This document shows positions 61,601 to 64,000 of a stretch of 64,000 bases of DNA, piece by piece. The DNA comes from Brachionus manjavacas. Its lineage: Eukaryota > Rotifera > Eurotatoria > Ploima > Brachionidae. Under the pieces are notes generated by a model. That model did not search any database, was not told the origin of the DNA, and was given only the letters and a program-made list of their open reading frames with translations. Within the stretch, counting starts at the first letter, position 1, and the number at the start of each line of letters is the position of its first letter. The stretch covers positions 3,829,501 to 3,893,500 of the forward strand of contig JAHQIY010000008.1 of NCBI GenBank assembly GCA_019054805.1. The letters run 5' to 3'. Both the position numbers and the translations under genes were made by a program.

Positions 61601-63944
61601 GATTTGGACATGATCATTAAAATAAAGACAACCATCACTGAACCAAAGACTGATCCTTAAGTAACACTACTTTTTACCTCAGCATAATTTTATTAAAATT
61701 TTAAACTCTCGTCTAGCAGAAAGATTTAAATGAAAAGCTCTGATTAGATTTTTTTTCCTTTGATTCCGTAGATTAGTTGAGTTTTATTTTTTTAGTAGAA
61801 ATCGTGTAAAAGATCTTCAAATTTTGTTTTGGCGAATTCAAGGTAGCTTTGGGTTAAAGGTTTAAATCTGATGATTTTATAAATGGTTTTTAAAAGGCTC
61901 ATCAAAATCATGTACACAATTTTTAAATTAGCAATCAAAATTTTTAAGTTTCATACCACAAATTTATTAAAAAAGCAACAAATATTAAAAATAAGCAATA
62001 AAAAATATGATTATTACAGCATCTTCTATTGTGTCATCAAAATTATTTTCTAAAATACTCGCACTAGACATTTTAATTTTGTAGTCATAAAATGAGAGCT
62101 TTTTTTTTATTTATTTGTTTATAAGTATCAAGTTAATGCTCCTTCAGAGTAAAACATAAATTAAAAAAATAAATAAATAAAAAAATAAAAAGAAAACAAC
62201 ATAAAATAAGTTTAAATAGATTATAAATAAAATTTCAAACAATGGATTGGGATAGCTAGATTAAAGACATGTTTAAAAATTTTATAGTTCAGGAAATTAT
62301 ATGCTAGCAATAACACATTGGATATTATATATCCGACCCATAGCTTATTGTCTAACTCAAGGTTTTTTATTGATTATTATTATAAGTAATTGTAAAAATT
62401 GTCAAAAATTAAAATATAAGGTATTTTTAATTATTTTTTGGTTTTCTTAATCTATAAATTGTCAATTATAAATAAAAAGCGATTCTTAAGTTTAGTGAAT
62501 TTTTTTCAAATAAATGTACAGTTATTTAATATTTGTGATACCCATCAATTTCTTCTTTTTTTTTGCTTAATTATCAAATATTTAAACATGTCTAACCTCT
62601 AAACATTTCAATATATCGTTACTTTTATTACTTAGACTTATTTATCTTTTTTTCCTATTACTTATTTGCCATTTTATCTTATTTAATTCAATTTTTAATT
62701 TTTATTTTTTTTAACAGATAAAAAACTGAAAAAATAATATTTGTAGTATCTATTAAAAAATGTGAATTTTATTAAAATATGGTGGTATCAAAACTAAATT
62801 CGCGCTTTAAAAATATTAGATTTATTAAATTAAAAAGAAATTTCGCTGGTTAAAGTGGCATGACTTGACTTTGATTTTGAAATTCAACTCAGTTTTAAGT
62901 CATTATTAATATTGCAGTTTTTTTACCGAGGCGTTCACCGGAAATACCGTTTTATGCAGTCATTCTCGCGGCCACATGATTTTTTTAATTCAGAAAGAGA
63001 AAGGAAAAATAAAATTGAGAGTTTACTTGACTTGAATTAAGGCCTGTGACTTAAAAACAACTCTGGTAATGATGTAAGCTGTGGTGGCCATAAAGTCAGA
63101 GAGTGTGATTTTTGGTACTTTTTGGAAGTCATTTGTTTGAATATTGCTCATCCAACAATCAAGAATTGCTTCAAAAATGTCTTACAAGTATTTGTACTTT
63201 CTTCTATTGTAAAAAATAAATCTAAATTTGAATTTCATTTGAACATGCTTAATTCTTGTTTTATTTATTTAGATGAAAATTTTTTTTAGTGATAGACTTT
63301 AAAAAATTTGTATGTTTTGAATTTATAATATTTTGAAATATTATTTTCATAGTTTTCAATTGAAAGACCGAGAAAATTCTAAATATTTAAGTAAATAAAT
63401 TGAAAAAAATTATTTAGATTTTCACCCTATTTACCTTTCTTACTTGTCTTAAATTACTAAATAATAATTTTTAATTCAGTGGGCATCTCAAGTCGCTGCT
63501 TTGGACATTGGCTACAAGTCCGGAGTAGAGCAATTAAAAGCAACAAAACCCAAGATTGTGTTCCTAATGGGTGCTGATGAGGATTTGATATCTCGAAGTG
63601 ATTTGAACGAAGACACATTTATTATTTATCAAGGTCATCATGGTGATCATGGTGCTGAAATAGCTGATGTTGTGTTGCCAGGGGCTGCCTACACCGAAAA
63701 ATCTGGAACTTATGTTAACACAGAAGGCAGAGCTCAAAAAGCGGCGTTTGTTGTTGCACCACCTGGTAAAGCAAGAGAGGACTGGCAAATATTGAGAGCT
63801 TTGTCGGAAATCTTAGGCAATCCACTGCCATACGATGATCTAGATAGTTTACGAAAAAGAATGGCTGAAGTCAGTCCCACTCTGACTAGCTATGATCGAA
63901 TTGAGCCGGCAAATTTCATGCCGTTGAGTGTCGAGCTGAACCAA
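58643..63944 (+). CDS. NDUFS1: NDUFS1, 75 kDa iron-sulfur subunit of complex I (3' end outside window)
   Basis: First electron-carrying subunit on the matrix side of NADH dehydrogenase. Exons: 58643-58721, 58775-58878, 58930-59037, 59095-59582, 59626-60442, 63480-63944; about 687 residues, against roughly 700-730 for the family, so a little of the C-terminus is missing. Residues 1-35 ([16 protein letters not shown]) are a Ser/Lys-rich mitochondrial presequence. [2Fe-2S] ligands are C74, C85, C88, C102. The first [4Fe-4S] is H134, C138, C141, C147 ([12 protein letters not shown]). The second is C190, C193, C196, C240 (CIHCTRC and CPVGALT). The molybdopterin-oxidoreductase-like fold follows. 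All cluster ligands are present and all frames are open. The chain runs to NQ|GTATTG at 63944, a likely donor. Confidence 0.95.
61430..61900 (-). mobile_element. decayed LINE reverse transcriptase in NDUFS1 intron
   Basis: The minus strand reads SSVT-stop-GSVFGSV near 61665, then [11 protein letters not shown], corresponding to SGVPQGSVLGP and the YADD box of LINE reverse transcriptases. Before it lies a broken stretch with QLIYGIK and LF like the thumb-side motif. The second catalytic Asp is replaced (YAN), and several stops are present. Confidence 0.6.
62105..62345 (-). mobile_element. 5'-truncated LINE 3' end in NDUFS1 intron
   Basis: It aligns with 32895-33140, the 3' part of the MULE-nested LINE: TTTATTTATTTG tail, ATGCTCCTTCAG, an AAATAAA-rich stretch, GACATGTTTAAA..TT.ATAGTTCAGGAAA, and AGCAATAACACA.TGGA. 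The coding end is only just reached. More diverged than the copy at 38018. Confidence 0.7.
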
Positions 63945-64000
63945 GTATTGTTCAAATTTTTAGTTATTTTTCTCAATAATTAAAAAAATTTAATTTTAAT

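Larger units (their letters stand above)
60443..63479 (+). other. 3.0 kb intron 5 of NDUFS1 with LINE debris
   Basis: GTAAGT at the start and TTTTTAATTCAG at the end, 50 times longer than the other introns of this gene. It holds a degenerate LINE reverse transcriptase (about 61430-61900) and a truncated LINE 3' end (about 62105-62345), both antisense to the gene. The rest is AT-rich without a gene. Confidence 0.85.

Noticed and set aside
1-64000. CRISPR arrays, bacterial operons or horizontally acquired bacterial genes
   Set aside because: No regularly spaced repeats; genes have introns and animal-type families. The three-fold repeat is a gene array, not a CRISPR.

Overview
This is eukaryotic, very AT-rich DNA with short introns (about 50-120 bp), GT...AG junctions, TATA boxes and many LINE and DNA-transposon remnants. 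Gene content (striated-muscle-type myosin heavy chain, SAR1, a rhodopsin-like receptor, mitochondrial NDUFS1) says animal. The low GC, small introns and mix of LINE, mariner and MULE relics look most like a small invertebrate such as a monogonont rotifer, but that placement is a guess from style, not a proof.

Layout: 1-4710 is a repeat-rich flank holding two broken LINEs in opposite orientations. 4711-30296 is a tandem array of three almost identical 8.93 kb units (A, B, C), each with a complete nine-exon muscle myosin heavy chain gene on the minus strand. The exons add up to a 1954-residue protein, but A, B and C carry one, two and two small indels in homopolymer runs of the large exon 6. 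30296-42548 is a transposon island: a decayed mariner, a MULE-like element with a 10-bp target duplication that is split by a nearly whole 4.3 kb LINE, a foldback MITE, and a second small element coding for a PHD-finger protein. 42549-49194 is a fourth, diverged and fully open myosin gene (D). D keeps an extra intron and two tandem versions of the switch I exon that A-C lack. D also has long stretches identical to copy C, introns included, which points to gene conversion.

To the right lie SAR1 (53614-54246, plus strand), a GPCR-like gene (54300-55332, minus) and the first six recognised exons of NDUFS1 (58643-63944, plus). The last NDUFS1 intron seen is 3 kb and has taken up LINE debris. The remaining intergenic DNA is AT-rich and shows no gene I can support.

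Functional picture: four thick-filament myosin genes in one orientation, three amplified recently and one older copy with splice-isoform capacity, next to ordinary housekeeping genes for COPII transport and complex I. No viral or LTR-type element was recognised.
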